Positions 1 through 10,570 are shown, counted from the stretch's first letter. The stretch is 64,000 nt of DNA from Panicum virgatum (GCF_016808335.1 NC_053146.1:39118470-39182469); one strand, 5' to 3'. Made by a program: numbers and translations. Notes: a model not told the origin generated them from the letters alone.

Positions 1-966
1 CTTCTTCTTCCCGGAATGCATGTGAGCGGTGACCGGAGTCGACCAACATGTCATCTCGAGAAGAAGAGGAACTCCGCGAGCTTCTCGACCTTCTCAAGAA
101 TGCCTTCTTGACCTTCTCTTTTGCTCGAGTTATCATGGTGCCTGCAAAAGGTCAGTACGAGCAATACCTGAAGGAAACAAGAAGTTAAGAGGAGGGTTAG
201 TCGTTAGTCGTTCTTGTGGGGCATCAAACCACCACAAACGTTCGACGTTCAGTGAGCCATGAATTTATTTAGAAGGGAAATATTTTTGTGTTTTCTGGTT
301 TATGAACTTCACTAATCACTACTCAAATTTTATTTGGGGGCGAGCTAGCACTTGAGTTCTTCTCCTAATCAACTCAAAAGAGCTCCATTAGGCAAAGAAA
401 CTCAAGGATGGGAGAAGAGATTAAGGAGCTCGGGCTGGGACATGTGTACCTGAGCTTCAGGTGCACCGATGAGCGTCACCCTCACTGGCTTTTATAGCCG
501 AGTGCAGAGGCCAGGCCGGCCGGCCTGGGGCAGGCCGGTCGGCCCAGTGAGCAGCGCCGAGTGATCCACGTCGAGGCTCTAGTGCTTAGACTTGCTGGTG
601 GATGGATTCCCGTCGGTGGTGATGGAACATGGGTGGATGGCAGAGGCCGGCCGGCCCTGATGAGGCCACTCGGCGTGCCTCTGCACGTCCCCGTGCTCCC
701 CCCTTTGCCCGTTGCTTCTTCTTTACTCCTTGATCCCACTCCCGATTGTCCCCTACGAGAGGAGAAAAGGTGGGACCGGCCGGCCTAGAGCTAGGCCAAA
801 ATTTTTCGAAAATTTTTGTGAAGTTCTACCGATGCAAAACTTTCAAATTCTAAATGTGGGTTGGTTGAAATTCAAATATGATTATGCAAGACGGAAAGAA
901 TATTTATGCAAGGAGAAATATAACTATCCTATATGCAATGCAAGTGATGGATACGTGCCACGTACC
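1..966 (-). other. Left-edge repeat segment, possibly an LTR related to the neighbouring gypsy element
   Basis: No credible coding region is visible. The segment has the same architecture as the LTR at 3607-5270 but I could not align it base by base. It carries GGCCGGCC palindromes (near 513, 643 and 778), and on the minus strand a TATA-like CTATAAAAG at about 490-497. It adjoins the end of the protease ORF exactly where pol would be expected, so pol has been lost or replaced. It may be the LTR of a related element running off the window; this is inference. Confidence 0.35.
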
Positions 967-2238
967 TCATGGCGAGGGCTCGGGTTTTGAGTCTGGAGCC
1001 GGACTCTCCATTCCTTTAGTCTGATTGTCGTCGCCGGATGGAGTCTTGGGCGATGACACTTTCTTCCGCCACACTTTCTTGGGTGTGGGTTGTGTTCTGA
1101 CCATCACTTCCTGGGATTCCAGAAATTTCTTACGCTGGATGCGACATTTGGCATTCCTCTGATTATGAAGATTGATCTTCTTCGATTTCTCTTGAATTCG
1201 TAACTCCTCCTGAATCCGCAGATTTTCCACGAATGCGATGAGGGCTTCAATGTTTGGAAGCGACGGTTTCTTTGCCTCTTTCTCAGATTTCTTCTTCCGA
1301 CGGATTTCTTTGACTTGTGAGCATTGTTTGACCTTCAGTTTGAAGGCGAACTTCTCCTGCTGGCCATTGATGTTGAGCTGGATCTCTCCGGCCCCAACAT
1401 CAATGTGGGCGTTTGCTGTGCTCAAGAACGGCTTGCCTAGGATGAGCGACATTTTGGTGTCGACTTCCATGTCGAGTATGATGAAGTCGACGAGAATGAA
1501 GAAATTCCGGATTTTCACCAGGATATTCTCTGCTATTCCAGCGGGATAGCGGACCGTTTGGTCCGCTAGCTGCAAACACATGGCAGTAGGGGCAAGTGCA
1601 TGATGGTTAAGTTTGTCATAAACTACCTTGGGCATGACACTGATGCTTGCTCCCAAGTTGCAGAGGGCGTTAGAGAAGTGTTGAGCCCCGATCAAGCAAG
1701 TGATGGTGGGGCATCCTGGGTCTTTCCTCTTCACCAGGAGAGGATTAAGTATAGCAGCGCTACACTCTTCCGTTAACTGCACGACCTCAGTGGTGGGCAG
1801 CATCCGCTTGTTTCCAAGAATATCCTTGATATACTTGGCATACGTGGGTACCTGCATAGCGTCAAGAAGTGGTATATTCACAAATAACTTCTTGATTACC
1901 TCGACGAACTTGCCGAATTGTTCGTCGGCCACTGGCTTGCTTATCCGCTCCGAAAACGGTAAGGCAGTTGTGTCGTGGTAGTCCCGGGAAGTTCTCGGGG
2001 GTTCCACGGGGTCTTCCTGGGTAGCAGGTGTGTTGGAGTCGATGGCCTCCTCCTGCTCTTCGTCTTCAACTTCGGTACGGCTAGCGGTTACGGTCTTCCG
2101 CTGCTTTCCTGCATCCTTTGGGAAAGGTGGCTCTTGCGTGGTCTCACCACCTCGCGTCCGCACTAACATTTTCCTTCGAGGGCACTTCCGGTTGCTCGTG
2201 TAGTTTTCCCGCATTAATGTTACGACATGAGGATGCAA
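967..2238 (-). pseudogene. Ty3/gypsy retropepsin-like protease region, degenerate
   Basis: A 423-codon frame holds the aspartic-protease region of a plant Ty3/gypsy polyprotein. The segment with ALCNLGASISVMP is the active-site loop and SLILGKPFL is the downstream conserved flap region. In this family the catalytic motif is normally D-L/S-G-A; here the Asp position reads Asn, so the protease is probably dead. The last part of the frame is Lys/Arg-rich linker, and the frame stops at 967 without entering reverse transcriptase. It overlaps the zinc-knuckle frame (2144-2692) in another phase, so a frameshift lies between about 2150 and 2240. Confidence 0.8.
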
Positions 2239-2692
2239 GCTGAGCTACTTGAGTTTCTATCATTTTATTAAAGCTCAGTTGGTTTTTAATAATAGAATTA
2301 AATCCCTCTAGTTGTGCAGCCATAGACTCTAGGATCTTGTCATTAGCAAGGAATTTCCTACTAATGTTATCATTGATTTGCTTTTGACCGTACACTAGGT
2401 CTTTTAATGTGGGCTGAAAGCTGTTATTAAAATCCGTACCTTGTTGTTGACCGAAGGGGAGGTTGGGCTTGGAGTTCCAACCCTGCTGAGGACGAAATCC
2501 TGACTTGGGATTGTTGTTGCTCCCAACAAAGTTCGCATCCTCTTGAGTTAAGGGGCACGAGGTGCCCGAGTGCCCAGTCTCACCACATGTTTCACTTGTC
2601 TTACGAGACTCCGAAACTTGATTAACCTCCTGGTGTGGAGATTCCAGCTTCTTCATCAAAAGTTCCAACTTTGCAGCTAACATGTCGACCAT
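2144..2692 (-). pseudogene. Gag C-terminal part with degenerate zinc knuckle
   Basis: This frame continues the gag frame at 2699-3445 in phase, separated only by a TAG codon. It contains CGETGHSGTSC, a CCHC-type nucleocapsid knuckle in which the expected first Cys, three residues before this string, reads Ser. A Gln/Asn-rich segment and a coiled-coil-like stretch follow, as is usual between gag and protease in Tat/Athila-type elements. Nonsense mutation, missing ligand and frameshift mark it as a relic. Confidence 0.75.
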
Positions 2693-2698
2693 GTCGAT

Positions 2699-3445
2699 CT
2701 AATGCACGCCCCTGGGACGGGTTGGCTGCCTTTCTTCTTTCCAACTTTGGTTGTAAGCTATCTTGTCAATCAGCGCCTTTGCTCCCGCAACATTGAGAGA
2801 AAGGAAGGAACCACCCGCAGCTACGTCAATGTGGTCCTGGGCTTGCTGATTCAGGCCATGGAAGAAGTTCTGAATGATCAGCCACTCTTCCATGCCGTGT
2901 TGTGGGCACGCTTGAATGTATTCCTGGAGACGCTCCCAGACTTCCGGGATGGTCTCATCCGGTAATTGCTGAATTCCGGTAATCCTGTTCCGGAGGGCGT
3001 TGGTCTTGCCCACTGGAAAGTATTTGGCTAGGAATGCATTTGAACAAGCTTCCCATGTCATGAATGCTTCCTTGTTGGAGTAGAACCACGTCTTGGCCTT
3101 CCCGAGCAGCGAGAACGGGAACAGACGAAGACGGACATCATCCATAGTAGTTCCTCTGGGGTTGATGGTGTTACTCACTTCCAGGAAATTCTGGAGATAG
3201 GCATTGGCATCCTCGGATGTCTTTCCACAGAATGGACTTTCTTGGTCCATATTCACGAGTCCAGTCTTCAGCTCAAAGTTGTCATTGCCGGCTTGGTTGA
3301 CATTCAATCCAGCAGGAATGTGGCTACTGGACGGGGCAGAAAACTGACGGAGAGTCTTCTGAGCCATGGATGATGATGCTGAAGTGGAGGCTAAACTGAT
3401 AGGCCAAGTGAGTCTCTTCTGAGGTGGGACTACGCGGCGTCTCAC
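2699..3445 (-). pseudogene. Retrotransposon gag domain (Ty3/gypsy), truncated by stop
   Basis: The 248-residue frame contains the plant Retrotrans_gag core: LLGKAKTWF at about residues 110-120, then an FLAKYFPVGKT segment, then a QLPDETIPEVWERLQEY segment, then FFHGLNQQAQDHIDVAAGG. This protein forms the particle that packages element RNA. It ends at TAG (2699-2701), beyond which the same phase continues into the zinc-knuckle frame, so the stop is a point mutation. The start is the first Met of the frame and may not be the original one. Confidence 0.85.
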
Positions 3446-3580
3446 AATTCTCCCAATTCTACGTCATGCACTGCTCTACGTCGATAAAAAGATAGAGAGA
3501 GAATGGTAAGCCCGCTAGGGTTAGCGGTGATAAACTAATAGGGTTTATCAAACTATCTACGATATCTTTAGCCAATTACT

Positions 3581-3598
3581 TCCCCGGCAACGGCGCCA
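3581..3598 (-). other. Primer-binding site complementary to tRNA-Asp
   Basis: The plus strand reads TCCCCGGCAACGGCGCCA, identical to the 3' end of plant tRNA-Asp(GTC) including CCA. On the minus strand it is TGGCGCCGTTGCCGGGGA, the minus-strand DNA priming site for this element, eight bases inside the LTR edge. It fixes the element orientation. Confidence 0.9.
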
Positions 3599-3617
3599 GA
3601 AATGCTTGTTGGCGTTT

Positions 3618-3717
3618 CTTATGCCCGATTAGAATAGATATTCTGCAAGCGCACAAAATCACCGCTGCTTATGCCCGATTAGAATAGATATTCTGCAAGC
3701 GCACAAAATCACCGCTG
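3618..3717 (-). repeat. Perfect 50-bp tandem duplication at the LTR inner end
   Basis: The unit starting CTTATGCCCGATTAG and ending AAATCACCGCTG occurs twice, at 3618-3667 and 3668-3717, with no mismatch. It lies in the LTR just outside the primer site, in what would be U5. Confidence 0.95.
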
Positions 3718-4642
3718 TAGCACTTCACCTTGGAGTATTCCAGGGTATCGTATTTTTTCTCAGGGAAGCACTATGGTAAAGAGTATCGTAAATCGAATGA
3801 TAACCGTACTAGCTTGATCGACCGACTGACTAGATGGAGGTAAGCCAGATAGGTAAATTAGATAAATGGCCAGACAATGACCGAGTGACACACGTAGATT
3901 CTAATCCTTAGAGTGGTAGCAACTGGGAGGACAACGAGCGAGACAAGACACCTGAAACACATCTGAACTATCGAGCAAGCCTCTCAAGATCAGACTAAGC
4001 ACCTAACTAGTTCTCGGGAAAGCAGAGCTTACTTCGGCGGCTGGAAGAGGAAGGACTTCAGAAAGAGATGAGAGGGGAGTCCAACGGCAACCTATACTAC
4101 TGCTATAAAAACACTCGAACGTGGTGGACTACAAAGGACGGATAGGGCTGTCACTACCTACCGACTACCACAATGGTTCCGTGGGGTGGAACACACTTTC
4201 TTGCTAACACTAAGGTCAGACACCATGTTTGCACTCATGTTAGGATTTCTCTCGAGGCCTTCGAGAGAAACCCCCCTCAACCTAGAGCACTAACTTGAGA
4301 TACTCTAGTCCAGGCGAGAAAACCCGTAAGATAAATCCCCGATCACTGAGAGAGATAACTTAGCTTGAGCTAAAGGAAAACTTCCGTGCTCAAGCTGAAC
4401 ACTCAAACTTGAGTAAATGAAAGACTACAGAAAGTAAAGCTGAATCAGAAAAAGTAAAGAAGATAACTTATATTAATAAAGTCAACAGAAAGATACAGGA
4501 GCTATATCAGACTTCCGACGACTCCGGAATCCCGAGCAAGCTCGACTCGACTCTAACTCCCAAGCTACTAACCTGCTCTAGAAAGTATAAGTTGAAGAGA
4601 AGAGCTGCAATGGTGTGTGTTGAAGTGATGGATGGTGCCCTC

Positions 4643-4650
4643 TATTTATA
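4643..4650 (-). promoter_or_regulatory. TATA box of the gypsy LTR
   Basis: The plus strand TATTTATA reads TATAAATA on the minus strand, in the context GGGCTATAAATAGAGGGC, a strong plant TATA element. It is about 1.05 kb upstream of the primer site in element orientation. Confidence 0.7.
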
Positions 4651-5270
4651 GCCCTCCCAAGGTTGGTGCTGGCGGTTACTGCAGGTAGCGTCGGTTGAAA
4701 GCAGGTAATACCGTTGTGCTTAGCTTCCACACCAAACCCCAGCTTGAGGGGCTTCCATGTGGGGCCGGCCGGCCTCCCCTAGGCCGGCCGGCCTGGGGAT
4801 GCCGCCACGCGTCCACCGCCTTTCGGATAGTGGCTCTGATCCTCTCCTGGAGTCGGTTGACAGTTGGCTTCGCTCGGTGGTTGCAAGTGCTAGGCCGGCC
4901 GGCCTCCCTCACTGTGCCGAGACTTTGCTATGCTCTTGTGCATTCTCCAGGGAAGTTGGTTGCTGAAATACTTTTGATCTTGGGCTGTCTTGTGGGTCTT
5001 TGGATGGATGTTGAAGCCTTTCGGTGTATCCAATTGAACCGAGGCCCAACCCTCGACTCAGAGCCTCATGAGTGTGTCTCATGGCCACTGGATCGAAGCC
5101 GGGGCATTGCTCTTGAAGGTACCAGGCCGGCCGGCCTAGGAGAGGCCGGTCGGCCTGGGTTTCTGCCCAATTTTGCCCAGTTTTGGTACACATGTTCCTG
5201 CAATCAAAACTCATCCAAAACTTGTTGAACTCATTAGAAATAAATAAAATATAAAAGGAACATAATGTAA

Positions 5271-5864
5271 AGCTCATGTTATTTCCGAGAAGTTGACAGC
5301 TTAGAATGTGAAATTATGGCCGTCAGCAGCCACATGCCCACATAAGTTCTGAAGGACTATGAATGTTAAAGTGGAGTGGAGCAATGTGAGAATCTAGAAG
5401 CATGTGCAGCAGCAGCGGAGAGAAAAAGGAGTCGACAAAGAGCACTCAAACCTGCAGCCTCCTGCTGTTGTGCTGCTGATTTGGCAAGCGGCGACAAGTC
5501 GTGCAGTGGTGCCGCAGCGACCTGCGATGCTGCCGCCTTGCTAGCTTCCGCCTCTCTGATTTTCTTTTTGTTGCATTGCTAATTGGATCGCGGCATCGTT
5601 TTGGCATCTGGCTCGTTAGGTGTAATGCACGTAGCAGCAGAACAACCAGCACCACTTTGCCTTCTCTTGTGGGCCTTAATTTCTTAAATTGATCTGTAAG
5701 CAAGCTAGGCCTGGTGGGCAGTGGGCTCCATGGCTGCTATTGCCTGCTGGGCTGGAGAGTGGTGCACCTAATTCGTGTTTAGGGAGTGCACATGTGGTAA
5801 AATTTAGAAGCTAATCACTGAAACTTTTTTTCTTCCCTGGTGCACATGCACTCGGCAAGTCCAA
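5271..5864. other. Unrecognised spacer between two retrotransposon fragments
   Basis: Moderately GC-rich with short CAG/GCAGC runs near 5405-5530. No open frame looks real. Just right of this segment, at 5869-5880, the sequence GGCTCCGCCCCTG resembles the right end of a hAT-like element (compare GCTCCGCCACTG at 18745-18756), and the copia gag to its right is cut at that point. The matching left end was not found. Confidence 0.3.
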
Positions 5865-6273
5865 CATGGCTCCGCCCCTGAGTACATTGAATCTAGAGTA
5901 CATTTGTTCAACCAACTCATTGGGAACCATTTTGAACTCATTGAGTTTTTCTTTAAGCACTTGATATTTTTCTTCACGAATTCTTAGGCCCAACATGGAT
6001 CTTATCAAGCTCTTCCCAAATTTCATTAGCATTGGTCTTGGCCTCACTATGAACACATGCAAAGACCTCCTCATTAAGAGCCTCAAACAAGTAATTTTTA
6101 GCTCTAGCATTCCATTTTGCTTGAGACTCCGTAGGAGATCCACCAACAGTTTTAGAGGTGACTACCCAAGCTTTGGTGGATTGGGCCTCAAGATAACTCG
6201 CCATGCGAGCTTTCTAATAGTGATAGTTTCTTCCATTGAACTTGGGCGGTCCACTGCTACCCTCTGGGACCAT
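5865..6273 (-). pseudogene. Copia gag (UBN2-type) fragment with stop and frameshift
   Basis: From ATG at 6273 the frame begins MVPEGSSGPPKFNG and continues to MASYLEAQSTKAW, typical of copia gag starts, but TAG replaces a Trp codon in between. After IWEELDKIHVG the reading moves to a second frame with LKEKLNEFKMVPNE, the conserved UBN2 gag core. Homology ends at RFNVL near 5885, next to a hAT-like terminus. At least one nonsense codon, one frameshift and a 3' truncation make this non-functional. Confidence 0.8.
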
Positions 6274-6308
6274 TCTCTAGGATTTAAAACCTATAAAAGA
6301 GAGCCTAA

Positions 6309-6320
6309 GCTCTGATACCA
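6309..6320 (-). other. Primer-binding site for initiator tRNA-Met
   Basis: The plus strand GCTCTGATACCA equals the 3' end of plant initiator tRNA-Met; the minus strand reads TGGTATCAGAGC. It lies two bases from the LTR edge (TGTAAGG at 6323), the usual copia arrangement. Confidence 0.9.
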
Positions 6321-6322
6321 AT

Positions 6323-8339
6323 TGTAAGGATCGTGGCCAAAGAAAGAGGATTGAATTGGGACTTTTCAGATTTCTACCAGTCATTAACCTAGCACTCATG
6401 TTGCCCAATCTACAAATTTGAAGCTTATCAACTATAGCACACTAACAATACAATCCTAGGTTGGTAGCCATAATAACATGCTCATCTTTTCAAGATAGGA
6501 TCACACTATCAATAACAAACCCTATTCAAGAGAGCACAATAGCATACAAGTGTCCTAGTCAACAAACAAGCAAGCAAAGAACAAGAGTAAGCACAAACGA
6601 ATTAAATGCTTGAATGTAAGAGCAAAGGACACGGGACAACCGAATTTTTTCTCGTGGTATCAAGAAGTTGATGCTCCCCTATAATCCAAGTTGGAGCACC
6701 CACAAAAGGGTTGAGATCCCTTGCCTCACAAAGAGCAAGTTTCCACTAAGAATACTACTTCTCCATCTCCAGAGCGGCGAGCTTCAAACCACGTACATCT
6801 TCTTCTTCTTGGGGCTCCTATAAACTCCAAGAGCTCACCAAGAGCCTCCAGATCACCAAGACCATCTAGGTGCCATCAAACACCAAGAGTAACAAGCTCC
6901 TAAGCCTTCACTTGACCTACACTCAGCTGGCTATAGGCTCAAGCACACTTGCTACACTCAAATGGATGAAATCTTCTTGTTAGGATTGAAATTCAAGCTC
7001 AAGATCTTCTTCTCATGGCTCAAGCACTCTCTCCTTAGCTCTGGGGTGGCCTTAGGTATTCAATGCGTCAAACAAAGTAGACCTGATCACGGGCCACCCG
7101 ACCTGATAAACCCGACCCAACCCGCCCGAAAAAAACCTGACCCGACCCGACCCGACCCGACCAAGCGACAGGTCGGGTACGGGCTGAAATATTTGACCCA
7201 AAAGTCAAAAAAACCCAATCCAACCTAAAAATTACACACAAAATTGCAGGCCAACCCGAACCCGACCCGACCCGATCATGTCATGGGTCGGGCATGGGCC
7301 AACATTTTCTGATCCGAAACCCGAAGTGACCCGACCCGAACCCGACCCAACCTGACACATGATCAGATCTACGTCAAAGGCATCATAAATGACCCAGGAG
7401 GTCACCTTATATAGGCTAGAGAAGCCACCATAGCCGTTACCTGCGTCATTGCAATAAAGTACTAGGCATTGGTTGAACCGGTGAGGGGCATTGGTTAAAC
7501 CGATCACTCTAAGCCCAAATAGTAGTCGTTAAAGTTCTGCACAGTCAACATGCTGATGTCATTAAACGGTGGTTGGACTGATGGGGCATCGGTTCAACTG
7601 ATGCTAAAGTAATTCCAGTTCCTCCAAAGACATCCTCTCTGGACAATGCCAAGGTGATTGCACCAATGCTATCCCTTGAGACATCAGTTAAACCGGTGCT
7701 GAAGACCCAAGTGCTTCACTTGAAATAGGCTCTCTGGACAATAGGTAGATCATTGCACCGACGCTAAGTCTTGAGGCATTGGTTAAATCGGTGCCATAGA
7801 GTTTTCTTCTTCTTGTGATTCCAAATGCATTGTTCATGCATCGATGGTAGGGCATCGGTGTAATCGGTGATAGGTCGTCGGTATAATCGGTGGTAGGTCT
7901 TCATCTAGTCTTTGTCCAAATAACTTGGAGTTGATTTCTTCCTCAAGTTTTTCTTCATCCAATTGTTGTTTTGACTTCTTTGAGCTGTCTAGAATGGAGC
8001 ATGAGCAAGTGTGCAAGATTTCTAAGCCAACTCATGCTAGGTCAAGCTACCAACTCAAGAACCCCCCTTAATAGTACGGTCAAAAACTAAAAAATATAAA
8101 ACCTAAAGTAAATCAAGTGTTCTTTATCTCCTTGTGAAAGTTGATAATAGAAAGGTCCTTAATCTTCAATTCTAATGTCCTTGACACGTAGAATCATTCA
8201 AATTGAGGGGTTCTCCTTTCACATTTCATATGAGACGTAACTGATAATTGACATTTTCTTCAAAATACATGTTAGTCACACACGGATGTCATTAATCACC
8301 GAAACTTACCATGTGCATCAATCGGCCTAGATGCTTTCA
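6323..8339 (-). repeat. Copia LTR, about 2.0 kb
   Basis: On the minus strand it starts TGAAAGCATCTAGG (at 8339) and ends GATCCTTACA (at 6323), giving TG...CA ends. A minus-strand TATATAAGG lies near 7407-7415. Upstream of it in element orientation (7450-7880) is a cluster of GCATYGGTT/AACCGGTG half-sites. A CCCGA-rich tract (7080-7360) sits downstream of the TATA. Only one LTR is present, so no target duplication can be tested. Confidence 0.8.
7080..7360. repeat. CCCGA pentanucleotide-rich tract inside the copia LTR
   Basis: Runs of CCCGACCCGA occur at about 7139-7162, 7255-7277 and 7320-7350, with GTCGGGTACGGG and GGTCGGGCATGGG as inverted counterparts. The alternation of CCCGA and TCGGG blocks could fold into long stems. 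It may be a small insertion in the LTR; no target duplication was identified. Confidence 0.6.
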
Positions 8340-8876
8340 CATCTTCAGCGGGATTATTGTGAAAGGCTCATACATATCTTTTAGCGCAGAATAATGGCGC
8401 TCACGATCTGACTGCGTAGCATATTAATTTAAATCTCATCATAACATGCACCAATAGCAGATTTAATGCTTTCATGCACATCATAGTCCGAGCGTATACT
8501 ATTTCTAACGCCTGTAAAAAAATGTTGATACACCTGTTACATTAAATTAAAGTTTAAGTCATTGTTTAAAATCACCATCAAATATTTAGTGCCATGGATA
8601 TCCTCCGGTTCCATAAATGTGATTGAAGTGTGATCGGAAACCACTGAGCATCCTATAAGAGAACTGTTTGAAAAAAATACAAACAACGAAGGAAAATCAC
8701 CAAATGTTAACCGGAAAAATAATATTCATGCATAAACTGGTCCACCAAATTTTTTGTGGCCATGATAATGTTGTTGTGGATCTTAGCCTTAACGAATAAT
8801 CTATGACTATCGTTGTCATAGTCATTCAACAGACGGATGAATGATAGGGTGCTACACCAGAGGTAGATATATTTTA
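8340..8876. other. AT-rich sequence, not recognised
   Basis: Between the copia LTR and the Helitron. No open frame longer than about 60 codons and no terminal repeats seen. Some minus-strand stretches look like degenerate coding sequence, but I could not assign a family. Confidence 0.3.
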
Positions 8877-10222
8877 TCTCTACTACTAAAAAGAGGCTAA
8901 GGTGACATTTTTTACATGGTCAGCCCACTCGCCCAGCCGCCCCTCCTCCCATTCCTCTCTCTCCCGCATTGCCGCCTCCGGGACCACGCTGCTCGCCGCC
9001 GTTGCGGCCTCCCCTCCCTCCCGTCGCAACCATCCCCCACGCACGCCTGTCGCTGCCGATCCCGTCGCTCCAGCCGGTGGCGCGGGAGCGCACCGCCTAC
9101 GGCCACCTCGTGATCTCGAGGGGAGGAGGCCGTGCACTGCACAGCCGTGTAGGTGCCAGGAGGGTCGATGACCGCCGCCTCAACAGCAATCTGGACGACG
9201 ATGACGACGACGACCGTTCGCCGATGCCATCTCCAGCAGCAACAAGTGTCGGTGGTACCTGTCCGCAGCAAAGGTGGAGGGGCAGGAGGAGGAGGAGATG
9301 CTCAAGATCTGGGAGGATGGGGGCTAGGAGGAGCGGGCGGTGGAGGTCAAGGGCGCCGAGCACGCGCTCAACAGGGAGGCACTGATGGCGGAGGTGTTCG
9401 ACGCAATCTCCGGGTTGCGCCGTGCTCCAAGGTGCACACTGCCCCTGGGGCCACGACAAGATGCGCGCAGCCGACGCTGCCGTCGCCACCGAGCTCACAT
9501 CCCGCTGCTATGTACCTAATATATGGTACAAATATATGGTTTTATTTTACCTTGTCTTTTATTTTTCTTACTGTGAACTTGCCCTATATATGGTGAAAAC
9601 TGATATAAATATTTATGCATGTAGTATTTGTCTGATATGTACCTATGTGTTCACTATTCCCGTCGCACCAAGTAGTGTTTATGATCGAGCAATGAATACA
9701 AAGTCGACATTGCGACAAATAGGAAGTTACCGAGTTGGGGTCAATCCATGCACACTAGAAAATTTGTGCAGAAACATAATGAAAATTTGTGATTAGTATA
9801 GTCTAAACAAATTTGTGCATAATGTGGATGTGGGTCCAAATTAAGTTTTTTTGGGTAGGTCCAAATTAAGTTTGTGACTGTAATTCAGGAAAAAAGTACG
9901 AGTGAAAGGCTTTTTTCCATATATATATATACACTTAGTTGTTAATATTTTGGCATTTGATTGGAACCTATCTGTACGGATAAAGGTATGTATTCTGAAC
10001 TTTTACGCTGTCACAATGAGGGCAGCTGAATAATTAAGGTCCAGCAAGGTCAGGCAACCCCTTCTTCCAGACTATACACTTAATTGTATGTATTTTGGCA
10101 TTGTTGATTAATTTGCTTACATGTTGATATCAATAAACTTAGTAATATTTTTTATTGCCTATGATCAATGTATTATTGTAAATATTTTTATCACCCGTAG
10201 CAACGCACGGGTATGAACCTAG
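8877..10222 (+). mobile_element. Complete non-autonomous Helitron (1,346 bp) with a captured gene fragment
   Basis: The 5' end is TCTCTACTACTAAAAAG preceded by A (8876). The 3' end is CCCGTAGCAACGCACGGG (hairpin arms 10194-10198 and 10207-10211), seven bases, then CTAG at 10219-10222 followed by T. Start TC, end CTRR, subterminal hairpin and insertion between A and T are the defining Helitron features, and both ends match published maize Helitron termini. Inside are a GC-rich segment with a broken DUF641 gene fragment and an AT-rich 3' half. No Rep or helicase is present, so it depends on another element. Confidence 0.92.
9262..9515 (+). pseudogene. DUF641 (GIL1/IRK-interacting-protein-like) fragment captured by a Helitron
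   Basis: One frame reads VEGQEEEEMLKIWEDG, a stop, then NREALMAEVFDAISGL. From about 9422 a second frame continues with LQGAHCPW and DKMRAADAAVATEL. In the plant DUF641 family (GIL1, IRKI) a Leu/Glu-rich helix leads into a segment of the form F-x-A-V/I-S-x-V/L, then LQ-x-x-H-x-P/W and DK-x-x-A-A-D-x-A-V. The order and spacing fit. The piece has a stop (near 9320), a frameshift (9415-9425) and loses similarity after about 9515. It is a host-gene scrap inside the Helitron. Confidence 0.75.
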
Positions 10223-10365
10223 TTTATTATATCTTCTCATTATCCTGCTAATTCAATATGATAAATAATTCTAGTCTATCACTTTTTTATAAGTGAAACA
10301 AAAAGCCTAATCCTATGTGGCAGAAATAAAGCTCCCTTAGTTCAGCTGGATGAAGTGAGCTGGAA

Positions 10366-10400
10366 TCTATACTATAAAGAATGAAAGAATTGAAACCCTT
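10366..10400 (+). mobile_element. Candidate Helitron 5' terminus
   Basis: TCTATACTATAAAGAATG, preceded by A, closely matches the start of the large Helitron at 32920 (TCTATACTATAAAGAACC), and AAGAATTGAAA follows at similar spacing in both. I did not find the partner CTRR end with a hairpin, so the extent is unknown; later insertions (CACTA at 11166, solo LTR at 12654) may lie inside it. Confidence 0.6.
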
Positions 10401-10570
10401 TTTCATCAAGATTAGGCCCACCTTACTCCTTACAGAGGCACCACTTGTCAGCGCGAGAGGTTTGACAGGAGATGTGAAGACCCATGATTTTGACGTTTCT
10501 AAAATGTTTCTGCCAAAATGTTCATACTTTTTACACCAAGCATTTTTTTACCCACCTTTGTACCCACTTA

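Larger units (their letters stand above)
967..5270 (-). mobile_element. Decayed Ty3/gypsy retrotransposon (gag, zinc knuckle, protease, 5' LTR; no pol)
   Basis: Read on the minus strand the order is LTR (right), primer site complementary to tRNA-Asp (3581-3598), gag, zinc knuckle, aspartic protease. That order and the tRNA-Asp primer are those of Tat/Athila-type Ty3/gypsy elements. Reverse transcriptase, RNase H and integrase are absent. The coding part is broken by an in-frame TAG between gag and the zinc knuckle and by a frameshift before the protease. The right LTR edge is not defined because no second copy is available for comparison; 5270 is an estimate. Confidence 0.85.
3607..5270 (-). 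repeat. LTR of the left gypsy element
   Basis: The inner edge is taken at TGTTGGCG (3607), next to the primer site. The unit holds a TATA box on the minus strand, GC-rich GGCCGGCC palindromes near 4765, 4784, 4893 and 5124, and a 50-bp tandem duplication at its inner end. The outer edge is uncertain because the matching LTR is missing or unrecognisable. Confidence 0.65.
5865..8339 (-). mobile_element. Truncated Ty1/copia retrotransposon (LTR, primer site, gag start)
   Basis: On the minus strand the order is LTR (8339 to 6323), primer site for initiator tRNA-Met (6309-6320), then the start of gag (6273 leftwards). The element stops inside gag near 5880; protease, integrase and reverse transcriptase are missing. 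Order, primer and gag type together identify a copia element. Confidence 0.85.

Noticed and set aside
3581..3598. Possible tRNA-Asp gene
   Set aside because: Only the last 18 bases match; the rest of a tRNA is absent. It is a retrotransposon primer site.
3618..3717. Possible CRISPR-like or phage attachment repeat
   Set aside because: Two abutting copies without spacers in a plant LTR; no array and no associated genes.
8886..9260. Several 60-140-codon frames before the DUF641 fragment
   Set aside because: Overlapping frames on both strands of GC-rich DNA inside the Helitron; only the 9262-9515 segment shows family features.
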